A DNA stretch of 64,000 bases from RI-153 sp963752935 (GTDB lineage Bacteria > Chloroflexota > Anaerolineae > Caldilineales > Caldilineaceae). The translations under genes were made by a program, and so were the position numbers. Positions 52,794-62,727 of the stretch are shown here, in pieces; the first letter of the stretch is position 1, and each line of letters starts with the position of its first letter. The notes under the pieces are model-generated. The model was not told the origin of the DNA and searched no databases. It saw only the letters and a list, made by a program, of their open reading frames with translations. The stretch lies in contig CAVWAL010000005.1 in assembly GCA_963752935.1 (NCBI GenBank), positions 496,001 to 560,000 on the forward strand, written 5' to 3'.

Positions 52794-55256
52794 GTGCAGG
52801 CAAAACAGGGTATTCTCCGCACTGTAGTGGTTGTGTTGATCACCAGTCTTGTACTGACTGCTTGTAGTGGCAGCGGTGGGCAAGGCTCCACCTGGTTCAA
52901 CCTTCCCTCAATACCCGTCAGCGTCGACGCCAATGGCAACGCCTCTGCGCTCGGCTTCAACCTCGGGTACATTGGACTCCAACCCTCGCTCATCGCTCAA
53001 CTGCAAGCCGCCAACGTTCAGGAACTGTTGGTTCGCATTGGTCACAATGGGATCTTCCTCTATGGGAATGGTGAAGCACTGCCCTATGTTTCCTGGGACG
53101 ACCAGTCGGTAGAGACGCTGCAGGCCGTCTTGCGCAGCGGTGCGCTTGACAGCTATGGCATTCCCGGTGACACAGCCGCCACGGCACTGCCGTGGGCGCG
53201 GCGGATCGGGCTAGGTGTTCGCCTGCAACTGCCGCTGGCTTCCGGCGCGACCGCACTCAACGTTCCACGCTGGCATGGGGAAACGCCGGTGGTTACCGGC
53301 GGCGATGTGGCCACCACCATCGGGCCGATAGCCATCAATGGCCTGGCCTTTGATCAAGCAGGCAATGCCAGCATCGCCGGTACGCCGCTTTCGGATCTGG
53401 GCGTTGCCTTCGCGCTGCCCGCCAATGTGCTCCAGATTTTGCAGTCGATTGACGCCGAACAGGTGAGCATCAACACGACGCCCACCGGTATCCAGTTGGC
53501 GCTCAACGGACAGCCGCTGCCCAGCATTGCCTACAACGGCGAAAGCCTGAACCGCGCGCTAGGATTGGCGCAGCCGTTCGTAGCGGGCACGCCCATGGAA
53601 AACACCCTCGCCGATCTAGGCCCGCAACTGCAAGGCGCCGATATCGAAATGGCGGTCTCTTTCACGGGCGAACCTGTAGGCGGAATCCAACTTTCCTCAG
53701 TGCCGCTGCAATTGCAGGCCGATGGTAGCCTGAGCGCATACGGCGTGCCCGTGACCAATCTGGGCGCCGACCTGGTTGGCAATTTACAGAGTGCCGGTGT
53801 TGAACAGCTTTTCGTCAACGTGCGCCAGGACAACCTGATCCTCGCCGTCAACGGCGAAGCCCTACCCGTGATCACATGGGGGCCTGAGACCCTGGCGATG
53901 CTCGGCGATCTGGCCCCGGTTTTGGGTCTGCCCGCTGATACGATTGGCGGCATCCTGCCCCTGGTGCAAGGGCTGCTCGCAGAAAGCCCACTTGGCCTGA
54001 CCATCGCTGTGGCTCCGGCCGAGACGGCTGAGCCTGTCGAAGTCGACGCCTCAGTACCAGATATCACCAGCCTGCCCGAACCCGATATTCAAATCGGCGC
54101 CGTCCTCAACAACGGTCAACTGCAATCGGTAGCCGGGCTGCCCGTATCCACGCTGAGTGGGTTGGGGATTGCGGTTCCTGATCTGCCCGCCAACATTGTG
54201 GATATTCTCAATGGCCTCGGCGTCAACCAATTACAGATCGTCAGCAGCAGCAACGTGCTTGTGATCCGCGGTGACGACTCCACGCTGTTGGCGTTGACCT
54301 ATACCGAAGAATCGCTTGGCCGCCTGCTGTCGCTCGTAGGCGCCCTGACCGGTGACACTGGCCTGGTTGACACTGTGAACCAGTATCTGCCGTTGCTCAC
54401 GGCCCAAAATCTCAATATTGTCGTCGGCCTCAAGGGTGGTGAAGCACCGGCCACTCGCTTGAGCAACGTTCCGATTGCCGTCCAGCAAGACGGCAGCATT
54501 CTGGTCTACGGCGCCGATTTGGGGCTGGGATCGCTACTGCCTGCCGATCTCATCGCCACCATCCGATCTGCCGACCTGCAACAGGTGAATCTTGAGGTTC
54601 AGGACAACAATCTCTACCTGGCTGCCAACGGCGAAGCACTGCCTGTCATCACGTGGAACACCGATGCGCTCGATACGGTGGCACAGATTGTCTCGGCACT
54701 GGTCAACGTGTCGCCTGATCTGCTCGGCACTGCGCTGGAACTCTTGCAGACCACCGATATCGGTTTACAGGTAGCCCTGCCGCCCACTTCGGGCGCCGCC
54801 GCAGTCAATGTCCCCGCCGATTTCGACGTGACCCAGGTTGAGTTGCAATCGCCGGATCTGGGTGACTTCTCGCAGCCGGTTGTCCAACTGGTGTTGAACT
54901 ATGAAAACGGCCGTCTCGTTGAAGCCGGCGGTATCCCTGCCGAAGTGCTCTCTTCGCTGGGCCTGCCATCACTGGATCTGCCGGCGAACATCAACACCGT
55001 GCTTACCGGGCAGTTCGATCAGGTGCGTCTGGTGGGTTCGCCCAATATGATGGAGATCATGGGCGGCGATACAACCCTCCTGACGTTGAACTATGACACG
55101 GCAACTCTAGAAAATACGCTCGACATCGCACAACCATTCTTGCCCCAACAGATCACCAGTTTCTTGCAGGATGAAGGTGTAGGTACTTTGCTTGGGCAAA
55201 ATATTCTGCCACTGCTCACCGGCGCCAACGTCAACGTAACGGCCAACCTGCAGTAA
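52794..55256 (+). CDS. Lipoprotein of six degenerate repeats, unrecognised family
   Basis: 820 residues from GTG 52794 (AAGGAG at 52781, 7-base spacing). Lipobox SLVLTACSG at residues ~18-26. Six units of ~115-130 residues start near 40, 176, 301, 430, 555 and 698. Odd units share NGEALPxIxW (GEALPYVSW, GEALPVITW twice); even units have the equivalent LPSIAY, STLLALTY, TTLLTLNY. Every unit has a Gly-Leu/Leu-Pro-Ala-(N/D)-(I/L) helix followed by a (V/L)-x-Q-(L/V) strand, so the protein is built of three A-B pairs. No Trp/Cys catalytic pattern. Anchored on the outer face of the membrane; binding or structural role inferred only. I know of no named domain. Confidence 0.7.
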   Translation: MQAKQGILRTVVVVLITSLVLTACSGSGGQGSTWFNLPSIPVSVDANGNASALGFNLGYIGLQPSLIAQLQAANVQELLVRIGHNGIFLYGNGEALPYVSWDDQSVETLQAVLRSGALDSYGIPGDTAATALPWARRIGLGVRLQLPLASGATALNVPRWHGETPVVTGGDVATTIGPIAINGLAFDQAGNASIAGTPLSDLGVAFALPANVLQILQSIDAEQVSINTTPTGIQLALNGQPLPSIAYNGESLNRALGLAQPFVAGTPMENTLADLGPQLQGADIEMAVSFTGEPVGGIQLSSVPLQLQADGSLSAYGVPVTNLGADLVGNLQSAGVEQLFVNVRQDNLILAVNGEALPVITWGPETLAMLGDLAPVLGLPADTIGGILPLVQGLLAESPLGLTIAVAPAETAEPVEVDASVPDITSLPEPDIQIGAVLNNGQLQSVAGLPVSTLSGLGIAVPDLPANIVDILNGLGVNQLQIVSSSNVLVIRGDDSTLLALTYTEESLGRLLSLVGALTGDTGLVDTVNQYLPLLTAQNLNIVVGLKGGEAPATRLSNVPIAVQQDGSILVYGADLGLGSLLPADLIATIRSADLQQVNLEVQDNNLYLAANGEALPVITWNTDALDTVAQIVSALVNVSPDLLGTALELLQTTDIGLQVALPPTSGAAAVNVPADFDVTQVELQSPDLGDFSQPVVQLVLNYENGRLVEAGGIPAEVLSSLGLPSLDLPANINTVLTGQFDQVRLVGSPNMMEIMGGDTTLLTLNYDTATLENTLDIAQPFLPQQITSFLQDEGVGTLLGQNILPLLTGANVNVTANLQ

Positions 55257-55285
55257 GCCACTCGTCGGCGCAGATAGCCTATCCC

Positions 55286-55321
55286 GAAGCCACCTCTCCG
55301 ACGAGAGGTGGCTTCTTTTTT
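55286..55321 (+). terminator. Rho-independent terminator
   Basis: GAAGCCACCTCTC (55286-55298) pairs with GAGAGGTGGCTTC (55303-55315), followed by TTTTTT. Confidence 0.95.
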
Positions 55322-55352
55322 CGCCAACACTCATCTCCAGGAGATAACCCCG

Positions 55353-56708
55353 ATGTCCTTTAACCCTGCGATTCTACGCCCCAACCCACGCCGGCAGGAG
55401 ATGGTCTCTGTGCTCGAGGCGGCCCTAGACGCCGTGGACCCCTTTCTCGCCGTACAGAAGGCGCTGCGTCGCCAGGGGCAGGAACTCTACGTGGGCGCAC
55501 GCCGCTACGATCTGGATCAGGTTCGCCGTGTCCTTGTGCTTGGGGCGGGCAAAGCGGGCGCGCCCATGGCCCAGGGCGTGGAAGCCGTGCTGGGCGACCT
55601 GATCGCCGACGGCATCGTCGTCGTAAAGACTGATCACAGCGCGCCCACCGAGACCGTGCGGCTCCTCGAAGCCAGCCATCCTGTGCCGGATACAGCAGGC
55701 GTTGAGGCCGGTCAGGCCATCCTCGCCCTGGCCCACGAGGCCGGCGAAAACGATCTGGTCATCGCGCTGCTGTCCGGCGGGGGATCGGCGTTGCTCGTCT
55801 CCCCTGCCCAGGGGCTGACGCTGGCCGACAAGCAAGGACTGAGCAAGGCGCTGCTGGCCAGCGGCGCATCCATCAACGAAATCAACGTCCTACGCAAACA
55901 TTGCAGTGCGGTAAAGGGCGGACAGTTGGCGCGCGCGGTGGCCCCGGCCACCTTGATCACACTTGTGCTGAGCGATGTCATCGGCAGCCCGCTCGATGTC
56001 ATCGCCAGCGGACCCACCGTCCCCGATAGCAGCAGTTGGCAAGACGCCTGGGCCCTCGTCGAAAAGTATGATCTGGCGAATCAACTTCCCACAGCGGTGA
56101 CGGCTCGCCTGCGTGCCGGTCTCAACGGTGAGATCGAAGACACGCCAAAGCCGGGTGATCCGCTCTTTGCACAGGCGCAGACCCTGGTCATCGCCGACAA
56201 TGGCCTGGCGGCGCAGGCTGCGCTCGCCCGAGCCGCCGAACTCGGATTCAACACGCTCCTGCTTTCCACGTTTGTAGAAGGCGAAGCCGCCGATGTGGCC
56301 AAAGTGTTGGCTGCACTGGGCAAAGAAGTTCGTCAAAGCGGACGCCCCATCCCCGCGCCGGCCTGTATCGTCCTCGGCGGTGAGACGACGGTGACACTGG
56401 GAACAAATCCTGGGCAAGGTGGCCGCAATCAGGAGCTGGCCCTGTCGGCAGCGCTGGCGTTGCGCGAGATCGACGGGATCACCGTGGTGTCGCTGGCGAC
56501 AGATGGCACCGACGGCCCCACCGACAGCGCCGGCGGCATGGCGGACGGACAGACCCTGGCCCGCGGTGTGCAGGCCGGGCTTTTCGCCCTGGACCATCTA
56601 CGCCGTCACGACGCTTATCCATTCCTGGCCGCAACCGACGATCTGCTGATCACAGGTCCAACGCGTACGAACGTGAATGATTTGATGTTTGTGTTCGTGC
56701 AGCCGTGA
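55353..56708 (+). CDS. Glycerate 2-kinase (DUF4147/MOFRL class)
   Basis: 451 residues from ATG 55353 (CAGGAGA upstream). N-terminal DUF4147 domain with LVLGAGKAGAPMAQ, LLSGGGSALLVSPA and LSDVIGSPLDVIASGPT; C-terminal MOFRL domain with GGETTVTLGTNPGQGGRNQE and SLATDGTDGPTDSAGG. These are the nucleotide- and glycerate-binding blocks of class II glycerate kinases, which make 2-phosphoglycerate from D-glycerate. Feeds glyoxylate, serine or sugar-acid carbon into glycolysis. The leading terminator separates it from the lipoprotein gene. Confidence 0.9.
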   Translation: MSFNPAILRPNPRRQEMVSVLEAALDAVDPFLAVQKALRRQGQELYVGARRYDLDQVRRVLVLGAGKAGAPMAQGVEAVLGDLIADGIVVVKTDHSAPTETVRLLEASHPVPDTAGVEAGQAILALAHEAGENDLVIALLSGGGSALLVSPAQGLTLADKQGLSKALLASGASINEINVLRKHCSAVKGGQLARAVAPATLITLVLSDVIGSPLDVIASGPTVPDSSSWQDAWALVEKYDLANQLPTAVTARLRAGLNGEIEDTPKPGDPLFAQAQTLVIADNGLAAQAALARAAELGFNTLLLSTFVEGEAADVAKVLAALGKEVRQSGRPIPAPACIVLGGETTVTLGTNPGQGGRNQELALSAALALREIDGITVVSLATDGTDGPTDSAGGMADGQTLARGVQAGLFALDHLRRHDAYPFLAATDDLLITGPTRTNVNDLMFVFVQP

Positions 56709-56828
56709 CAATCAGCGACGGATGGTTCACGGTTGGCGATCCTTGTTACTGTCCTGGGGAGAGGTGTCGTTTACGATCGTCAACACATCACCCAATGTCA
56801 TCCAACACTCACACCAGAAGGAGTGATC

Positions 56829-57185
56829 ATGCCGAAGTTGACTGTCGAAGGCTTTGACACTGTAGAAGTACCCATGGGCAAGCGCCTTGTGCTGGCCCTG
56901 GAAGAAGAAGGCGGCGTGGATCAGTTACACGCCTGTGGCGGCAACTGCAAGTGCACCACCTGCCGCGTTGAATTTGTTGAAGGTGAACCAGAGCGCATGA
57001 CCCAGGCAGAGAAGGACAAACTGGCCGAACGTGGCCTGAGCGGTGTCCGGCTTTCCTGCCAGATTTATGTGGACACGGATATGACGGTGCGCGCCATCAG
57101 CCGACTCGAAGGCAGCGGCCGCGCGGATGCCGGCCCCATGCCCGAACCGAAAATCCACCCAACACCCGAGTGGGTGGCGAAGTAA
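56829..57185 (+). CDS. [2Fe-2S] ferredoxin
   Basis: 118 residues from ATG 56829 (AAGGAG at 9 bases). Cys36-x5-Cys42-x2-Cys45 and Cys77 give the adrenodoxin-type ligand spacing, with an additional Cys40 inside CGGNCKC. Beta-grasp start LTVEGFDTVEVPMGKRL. C-terminal Pro-rich tail (PMPEPKIHPTPEW). Electron carrier in the cytoplasm; partner unknown, with no reductase adjacent. Followed by a strong terminator. Confidence 0.85.
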   Translation: MPKLTVEGFDTVEVPMGKRLVLALEEEGGVDQLHACGGNCKCTTCRVEFVEGEPERMTQAEKDKLAERGLSGVRLSCQIYVDTDMTVRAISRLEGSGRADAGPMPEPKIHPTPEWVAK

Positions 57186-57236
57186 GCAGTGTTTGTATGC
57201 ATGTAACTGAAGCGTCATGTATGCAATCGACGCACT

Positions 57237-57275
57237 CAAAAAGAGCGGAACCAGGATCTGGTTCCGCTCTTTTTG
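57237..57275. terminator. Bidirectional rho-independent terminator
   Basis: 18-bp stem CAAAAAGAGCGGAACCAG with CTGGTTCCGCTCTTTTTG and a GAT loop, between two convergent genes. Confidence 0.95.
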
Positions 57276-57293
57276 ATTGGTATCCGGTGCGTG

Positions 57294-60200
57294 CTAGCGC
57301 ATGACGCTGGGCAGGAAGAGGCGGCTCTCGTCGACGGTCAGATCCACACTGTCTGAAGCGTAGGGAGATTCGGTGGACGTAGCGACGGCCTTGACGCGAT
57401 ACTCGAAGACGCCTGCGAAGAGTTCGCTGTCGTCGGCGAAGTTGGTGGCATCGGCCGCCAGGGTGGCAATCGGCGCGTACTGAGCGACGCCGGGGAGACT
57501 GCGCTCTACGACATAACCGCTCTCGCCGTCGGCGTTGTCCTGCCAGGTCAACTGAACCTGACCGTTGCCAAGGCGAGCGGAGAAGTTCGTCGGCGCAGCC
57601 AGCGCTAACGTCCGGGTAGTCCCTTGCGCAGGCCCTGCCGGCGCTGAGATACCCGCCTGATTGCCTGCACTCAGCTTGTAGAAATAGGCTACCCCCGCAT
57701 TCAGGCCGCCGTCGCGCCAGGATCGCTCGTCCGCTCCGCTCCGGCCGATCTCGACGTAGGTTCCGTCGGACGTGTCACTACGCAGGATGTGGAATCCGTT
57801 GAGCGCATCAACATCACCCTCGTAATCCCAGTTGATGCGCAAGCTGTCGCTCCCCGCCGCCTGTACGGAGAGGATCATCGGCATCGCAGGCACGGCGGGC
57901 AAGGGCTGCACCGGCTCCGACGCAGCATACTCAGACGACGCAAGTTGTACATCGGCGAGTTCGGAGACCGACGCCGCGGTAGCCGCGCCCTCATCGCCCA
58001 ACGCCAACACCCGTACAAAGTAGGGCAGATCGGGATTCAACCCGCTGAGGATGGCGCTTTCGATATTGGCCGACACCTGGACAGTCTCGCTACAGTCTCC
58101 GTTGAGGGTGCAGGCATCGATGCGGAAGCCGTTCTCTCCCGCGCTGTTGTCGCGCCAGGAGACCGCCAGTTGGCCGATACCTGCATCCACGAGCACGCCG
58201 CTGGGCACGGTCAGCCAGGCGTCGGGGCGCACGGCGACCAGGACATTATCTGCGCGAGTGACATAGAGCATGCGACCTGTGCCGATGACGGGCTGGCTGC
58301 GCCCATCCAGCGCGCCGCCCAGATCTAGCCGCCAGTTCTGGGCGCCGGTGGCCGGATCGAGGGCGTAGAGATAGTGACCGGCGCTGACAAAGATCTGATT
58401 GCCATCCACCGTGGGCGTCGCCGCAACCGGATCGCCCAGATTGCTGCGCCAGAATTCGCTGCCGCTTGGGGTGAGGGCAACGAGATCACCGGCATCGTTG
58501 CCCACGTACACGGTGTTGTCGAAACCGAGGGCAGGCTTATGTGCAATGGCAGCGCCGGTGTTGAAGGTCCAGCCGCCGACCAGCGGACTGGTGGAGCCCG
58601 TATAGACGTACCCGTTGCTGCCGCCGATGACGTAGCTCCCCAGACCGTTGATCAGCGGCGGCGTCAGCGATGCAGCGGGGATGGTGCGCTGGGTAAGGCT
58701 GTCGTTGCCCCAGCGGTCCACCGCATAGCGCACGATCGTGTTGGCCGTCGTCCACAAAACAGCGCCGTCGGGTGCATAGGCCGGGGTGCCGGTAACGGCA
58801 ACGTCGCTGAGCATCTGCGTGTGGCGGCCGACGACACGTTGCATCCCCTGATCGGTGGGGATGTCGATCACGCCGTCGGGGCCGAGACGGGGGGCGCCGG
58901 TAGCCGCGGCGTCGAGGCTGATCACGTCGCGGAGTTGCAGATCCGGGCCGAGGACGTGCAGGTAGCGCGCTTCGGCAAAGTAGATACCGTCTGTTCCGAT
59001 GGCGGCAGATGTGTTGAATTCAGGCAAAGGCGGCACGCTGCCGTGGGTGTTGGAGATGACGACGCTGCCGTCGGGGGCGACGAGGGCCGATTGCGGGAAG
59101 CGACCGACGACAACGTTGCCATCGCCGGCTACGGCAGGCGGCGACGAAACGTTGGGCAATGTCCAGGCCACACGCCCCACAGCCGGGCCGGCATAGGGTG
59201 TGGCGCTGCTACCCCACCAATCGCGTCCATCCTGAGGCCAGGGAGCGAACGTGGCGGCGCCGTTGCCCCAATAGGACATGGCAGGATCGCCGAAGAGTGT
59301 CATCGTCTTGGTACGAATGTCGTCGAGGCTGTCCGTGGCAAGAACACGGAACGATTTCCACGCGGCGTCACCTAACAGCCGCCCCTGTAACAGTTCGCGG
59401 TTGAACTCAGCCTGAGCGTGATCCACACCGGTAACGGGGACGACGGCCAGTGAACCGAGCCAGGCAGCAGCCTTGCCCAGCGACATCATATCGCCGCCCA
59501 CCGCGCGCGGGCCATACGTGGTGGTCACCGAACCATCAGCGTTTTCGATCTTGCTCCACGAGACGCCGCCGGTGCCGCAGGCGTTGGCATAGATCACCGG
59601 CGGCAGACCGGCAGGGGCAGGCACATCGCGATCGACATAGCTGTACCAACCGCCCAGATCCCAACAGGCCTCATCCGAGCAGTCGGCGGGATTGCCCGGC
59701 TGCTCGATCTGTCGGTTGTCGTTCCAATCATTGGCCCAGGCTTGCCCCCAGATGCCGTCGCTGTTGCCGTGTCCGGCCAGGTTGAGCAACCCAAAACGCC
59801 GATTCTGCCAGACATCGTCCATGGCGGTATGGCTGAGGGCAATGTCGGCGCTACGCGCAGATGGGCTGAGATCAGGATCGCTATGCGGATTGGCAGTCTC
59901 ATACAGCGTGATCGTATCGGTGAGATAACTGCTCAGCACCGGCTGCAATTGACCGGCGAGCGCTTCCGCAGTGTCGAGGCCGAAGGGACGGTTGCCATCC
60001 CAGTCGTAGTAGAGTGCGCCGTCGGATCCGTCGGCGTTGCCGGCGATATAGCGACCGTTGCTGCCATCGTCATCGGTGATCCAGGATCGACCATCCCATC
60101 CCCACATACCGCCGCCGAGCACAGCCGCCCGTTTGTCGGGAGATCCGCTGCGCTCAAAGGTCACGGCGCCGGCGAGCGCGGCCCGGACCTCGGCGGGGGT

Positions 60201-62417
60201 GCTCACACCGAGACGGCCGATGGCGATCTCGGCGGTCCAGTTGTCGTCGTTGCCGGGGCCGCCGTAGGGGCCTTCCAGATCGTTGCGGTCGGGTGGGCAA
60301 TCGGCGTTGTGACGCCAATAGCAGTTAAGATCCTCGCCGAAGAAGTCGTTGCCGTTCTTGTCCCAATCCGAATCAAGGTCGGCGTAGTACCAGTCGGTGG
60401 GCCAGGCGGGCGAGAAACTGGGCGAGGCAGGATCAGGCAGATCCTCCGAATTCCACGCCACATCGCGCACGGGGATCACATCGGCGCGGCCTACCAGGAG
60501 CGCATAGATCGGCGCCGGTGAATACGTCTGCCAGCGATCCTTGAGCCAGTTGCGGATCTTCTCCGCCAGGTCGCGGCCCGCCACGTTGCTGTCAATGACA
60601 CTGGTGCTGATGATTTCAACCTGATACCCCTGCGCCCGTTTCTGTTCCACCAGCGGCCACAGATCACTGCTGCGCACATCGCCAGCATGGACGATAAGAT
60701 AGTGGCGATCGAAGGCGCGTGCCACCGGGCGAGCATCAGTATCCACGAAGGTAACAGGATCATAGGTGCGGTTGACGCTGGCAGCAGCGAAGCGCAGAAC
60801 ATTGGCGTTGATCACCGTGCCGTCATCGCCGCCATCCGCCGAAACGGAGTACATCCCGCGGGGATCTTCTTCTTGAAGAATGAACAACCCGCTGCCGAAG
60901 CCCTGATAGCTAACGCTGAACGAGCCATCCGCAGCGGTGACGGCGCTGCCGGCCAACGATGTCCCTGTGGGCGAGGAGACAAAGAGATGGATGACGGCAT
61001 CTTTGACGCCTGCGTTGTCACGTTGGCGGCGGACGTGTCCGCTGAAGGTGGCGGTGGGCGCACCGGTGGCGCTCCAGTTGGTGAAGATCATGGGCGCCCA
61101 GCGCTCCGGCCGGTTCCAACTGCCGCCCACAGGCCAGTGGAAGGCGTCGGAGATGTCATTGTAACGATAATGGCCGAAGTCGACGCCAAGCGTCTCCCCA
61201 ACCCAGGTGCTGATGTCGAGCAGCGAAGCGCTGAACCGATACTCGGCGCTCCAGTTGAACTCGGTGCTGCTCACAGCGGCATCCCACGAGCCGGGAGGTG
61301 GCGAGAAGAGATCGTAGCCGATGCCATTGTTCCCTTCCAGCGCCGTGAGCGTCCCGTCGAAATCGACCTGGAAGCGGTAGTCGCCGGGTTGGGCTTTGGC
61401 ATCACGGCTGAAGTCGCGATCAAGGTTGATGGCAGCATGGGTGTCGATGCGACTGCCGCGGGGAAGCCCCTGCATGCAGATGTAAAGGTTGTTGTTGTCG
61501 AACTGGGCAAAGACGATGGGCAGTGGTCCGATTTCATGATCGATGGTCACGCGCTCGGCGTTGCCATATTCGCCCACGGTGCAGACGCCATCTATGTTCA
61601 TGGCGGCGATGGTGTTGCGGCGCACAATCATCTGGCGGGGCAACACGCCGTTGCTGCGATACTCCAGCCCACCGTGCACAGTGGAGGCAAAACCGCCGCC
61701 GGCAGCCACAGCGCTGCCGTTGAGCCGCCAGGCGCCGACCAGGCCGGCACGAAAATCGACTTCACTGTACATATCGGCCCGGATGTCGGCCTGCGTGCGC
61801 GCCACGTTCCACAGACGCACCTCGTCGAGCAGCCCTTTGAAATGATAATCGGCAAAGGATGCGCCTAAGTCGGCGCCGATACCCAGGGGAAGACCGTTCG
61901 CCGTCAGCGCGCCGGTGGCGGGGACCGTACGATCCGGTGCGCCGTCAATATAGAAGCGAACGTTGGCGCCGTCATAGGTCACGGCGATGTGGACCCAGCG
62001 CCGCTCGGGCACGCCGGCGGTGCTGTCTATCAAGGTGCCGGATCCGGCGCGATAGAAACGGATTTTGCCGTCGCAGAGGCCGAGCCAGTAACTCGACTGA
62101 AAATCCTTGCCCAATACCGTCTCACAGCGTGTGTCATCTTCGCGCCAGACCCAGGCTTCGATGGTGATCGCCTCAGTAGGATTCAGCGCAGGTGTATTGG
62201 CCACTTCAACATAGGCATCCGTACCGTTGAAATAGGCTGAACGGTGGGTTGGCCCGTCCGATGTCATGGCCGTGGGTTCGTCCTGGTGTACGGGGGCCGC
62301 TCTTTGTGCCGCCTCTAGACTATGTAGCGGTAATCCGGAGAGGAGCAGAGTAGCGAGCAAAATGAGACGCCAAAAGACGCTCACTATAGGGTGTTTGAGC
62401 CGTTTGGTGGTGATCAT
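57294..62417 (-). CDS. Secreted multidomain C25 (gingipain-like) cysteine peptidase
   Basis: 1707 residues from ATG 62417 (GGGAGGA upstream). Signal peptide near 15-40 (RLILLATLLLSGLPLHSLEA). Domains: LamG/concanavalin-like ~55-215 (TPALNPTEAITIEAWVWRED, HYKFKGLLDEVRLWN); a carbohydrate-binding-like beta domain ~270-440; a CarboxypepD_reg-like insert; peptidase C25 ~570-980 (HYLIVHAGDVRSSDLWPLVE; catalytic dyad His of LAGHGNSDG at ~879 and Cys of NACGTGG at ~946); a PQQ propeller ~1100-1390; three FN3 repeats ~1390-1690; final LFLPSVMR. A secreted protease or adhesin-protease; substrate unknown. Confidence 0.75.
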   Translation of the reverse strand: MITTKRLKHPIVSVFWRLILLATLLLSGLPLHSLEAAQRAAPVHQDEPTAMTSDGPTHRSAYFNGTDAYVEVANTPALNPTEAITIEAWVWREDDTRCETVLGKDFQSSYWLGLCDGKIRFYRAGSGTLIDSTAGVPERRWVHIAVTYDGANVRFYIDGAPDRTVPATGALTANGLPLGIGADLGASFADYHFKGLLDEVRLWNVARTQADIRADMYSEVDFRAGLVGAWRLNGSAVAAGGGFASTVHGGLEYRSNGVLPRQMIVRRNTIAAMNIDGVCTVGEYGNAERVTIDHEIGPLPIVFAQFDNNNLYICMQGLPRGSRIDTHAAINLDRDFSRDAKAQPGDYRFQVDFDGTLTALEGNNGIGYDLFSPPPGSWDAAVSSTEFNWSAEYRFSASLLDISTWVGETLGVDFGHYRYNDISDAFHWPVGGSWNRPERWAPMIFTNWSATGAPTATFSGHVRRQRDNAGVKDAVIHLFVSSPTGTSLAGSAVTAADGSFSVSYQGFGSGLFILQEEDPRGMYSVSADGGDDGTVINANVLRFAAASVNRTYDPVTFVDTDARPVARAFDRHYLIVHAGDVRSSDLWPLVEQKRAQGYQVEIISTSVIDSNVAGRDLAEKIRNWLKDRWQTYSPAPIYALLVGRADVIPVRDVAWNSEDLPDPASPSFSPAWPTDWYYADLDSDWDKNGNDFFGEDLNCYWRHNADCPPDRNDLEGPYGGPGNDDNWTAEIAIGRLGVSTPAEVRAALAGAVTFERSGSPDKRAAVLGGGMWGWDGRSWITDDDGSNGRYIAGNADGSDGALYYDWDGNRPFGLDTAEALAGQLQPVLSSYLTDTITLYETANPHSDPDLSPSARSADIALSHTAMDDVWQNRRFGLLNLAGHGNSDGIWGQAWANDWNDNRQIEQPGNPADCSDEACWDLGGWYSYVDRDVPAPAGLPPVIYANACGTGGVSWSKIENADGSVTTTYGPRAVGGDMMSLGKAAAWLGSLAVVPVTGVDHAQAEFNRELLQGRLLGDAAWKSFRVLATDSLDDIRTKTMTLFGDPAMSYWGNGAATFAPWPQDGRDWWGSSATPYAGPAVGRVAWTLPNVSSPPAVAGDGNVVVGRFPQSALVAPDGSVVISNTHGSVPPLPEFNTSAAIGTDGIYFAEARYLHVLGPDLQLRDVISLDAAATGAPRLGPDGVIDIPTDQGMQRVVGRHTQMLSDVAVTGTPAYAPDGAVLWTTANTIVRYAVDRWGNDSLTQRTIPAASLTPPLINGLGSYVIGGSNGYVYTGSTSPLVGGWTFNTGAAIAHKPALGFDNTVYVGNDAGDLVALTPSGSEFWRSNLGDPVAATPTVDGNQIFVSAGHYLYALDPATGAQNWRLDLGGALDGRSQPVIGTGRMLYVTRADNVLVAVRPDAWLTVPSGVLVDAGIGQLAVSWRDNSAGENGFRIDACTLNGDCSETVQVSANIESAILSGLNPDLPYFVRVLALGDEGAATAASVSELADVQLASSEYAASEPVQPLPAVPAMPMILSVQAAGSDSLRINWDYEGDVDALNGFHILRSDTSDGTYVEIGRSGADERSWRDGGLNAGVAYFYKLSAGNQAGISAPAGPAQGTTRTLALAAPTNFSARLGNGQVQLTWQDNADGESGYVVERSLPGVAQYAPIATLAADATNFADDSELFAGVFEYRVKAVATSTESPYASDSVDLTVDESRLFLPSVMR

Positions 62418-62727
62418 GGGAGTCCTCCCTGCGAAAGCCGTGCGGTGATCCACAGAGTACACGCATTCGTGCGAATGCAGTTTCCGGGTACCCTGCGCTA
62501 TTTATACGGTAGGCGAATCGGGTGAAAGAAGATGTCTACAAAATAAGCGACGCGCCGACATCACTCTGTGTGGAACAACACAGTAGGGTAGTGGGGGTTT
62601 GCACAACCGGTGGGAGTCAAGAGTAGAGACCACGACAAAAGTGACAGCACTATAGAGATTCAGAGGATACTGAGAAGAAGTAGGGGATCAGATCGTCACT
62701 GCGATCTTGATCCCCAATCCAGTCTCG
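62418..62727. other. Intergenic region upstream of the peptidase gene
   Basis: 310 bases. The peptidase promoter must lie here but no clear -10/-35 pair was found. The right end holds the ctaB terminator hairpin. Confidence 0.5.
62683..62715 (-). terminator. Terminator-like hairpin after ctaB
   Basis: GGGGATCA-GATCG (62683-62695) pairs with CGATCTTGATCCCC (62702-62715) with one bulge; followed on the minus strand by CTACTTCTTCTC, moderately T-rich. Confidence 0.5.
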
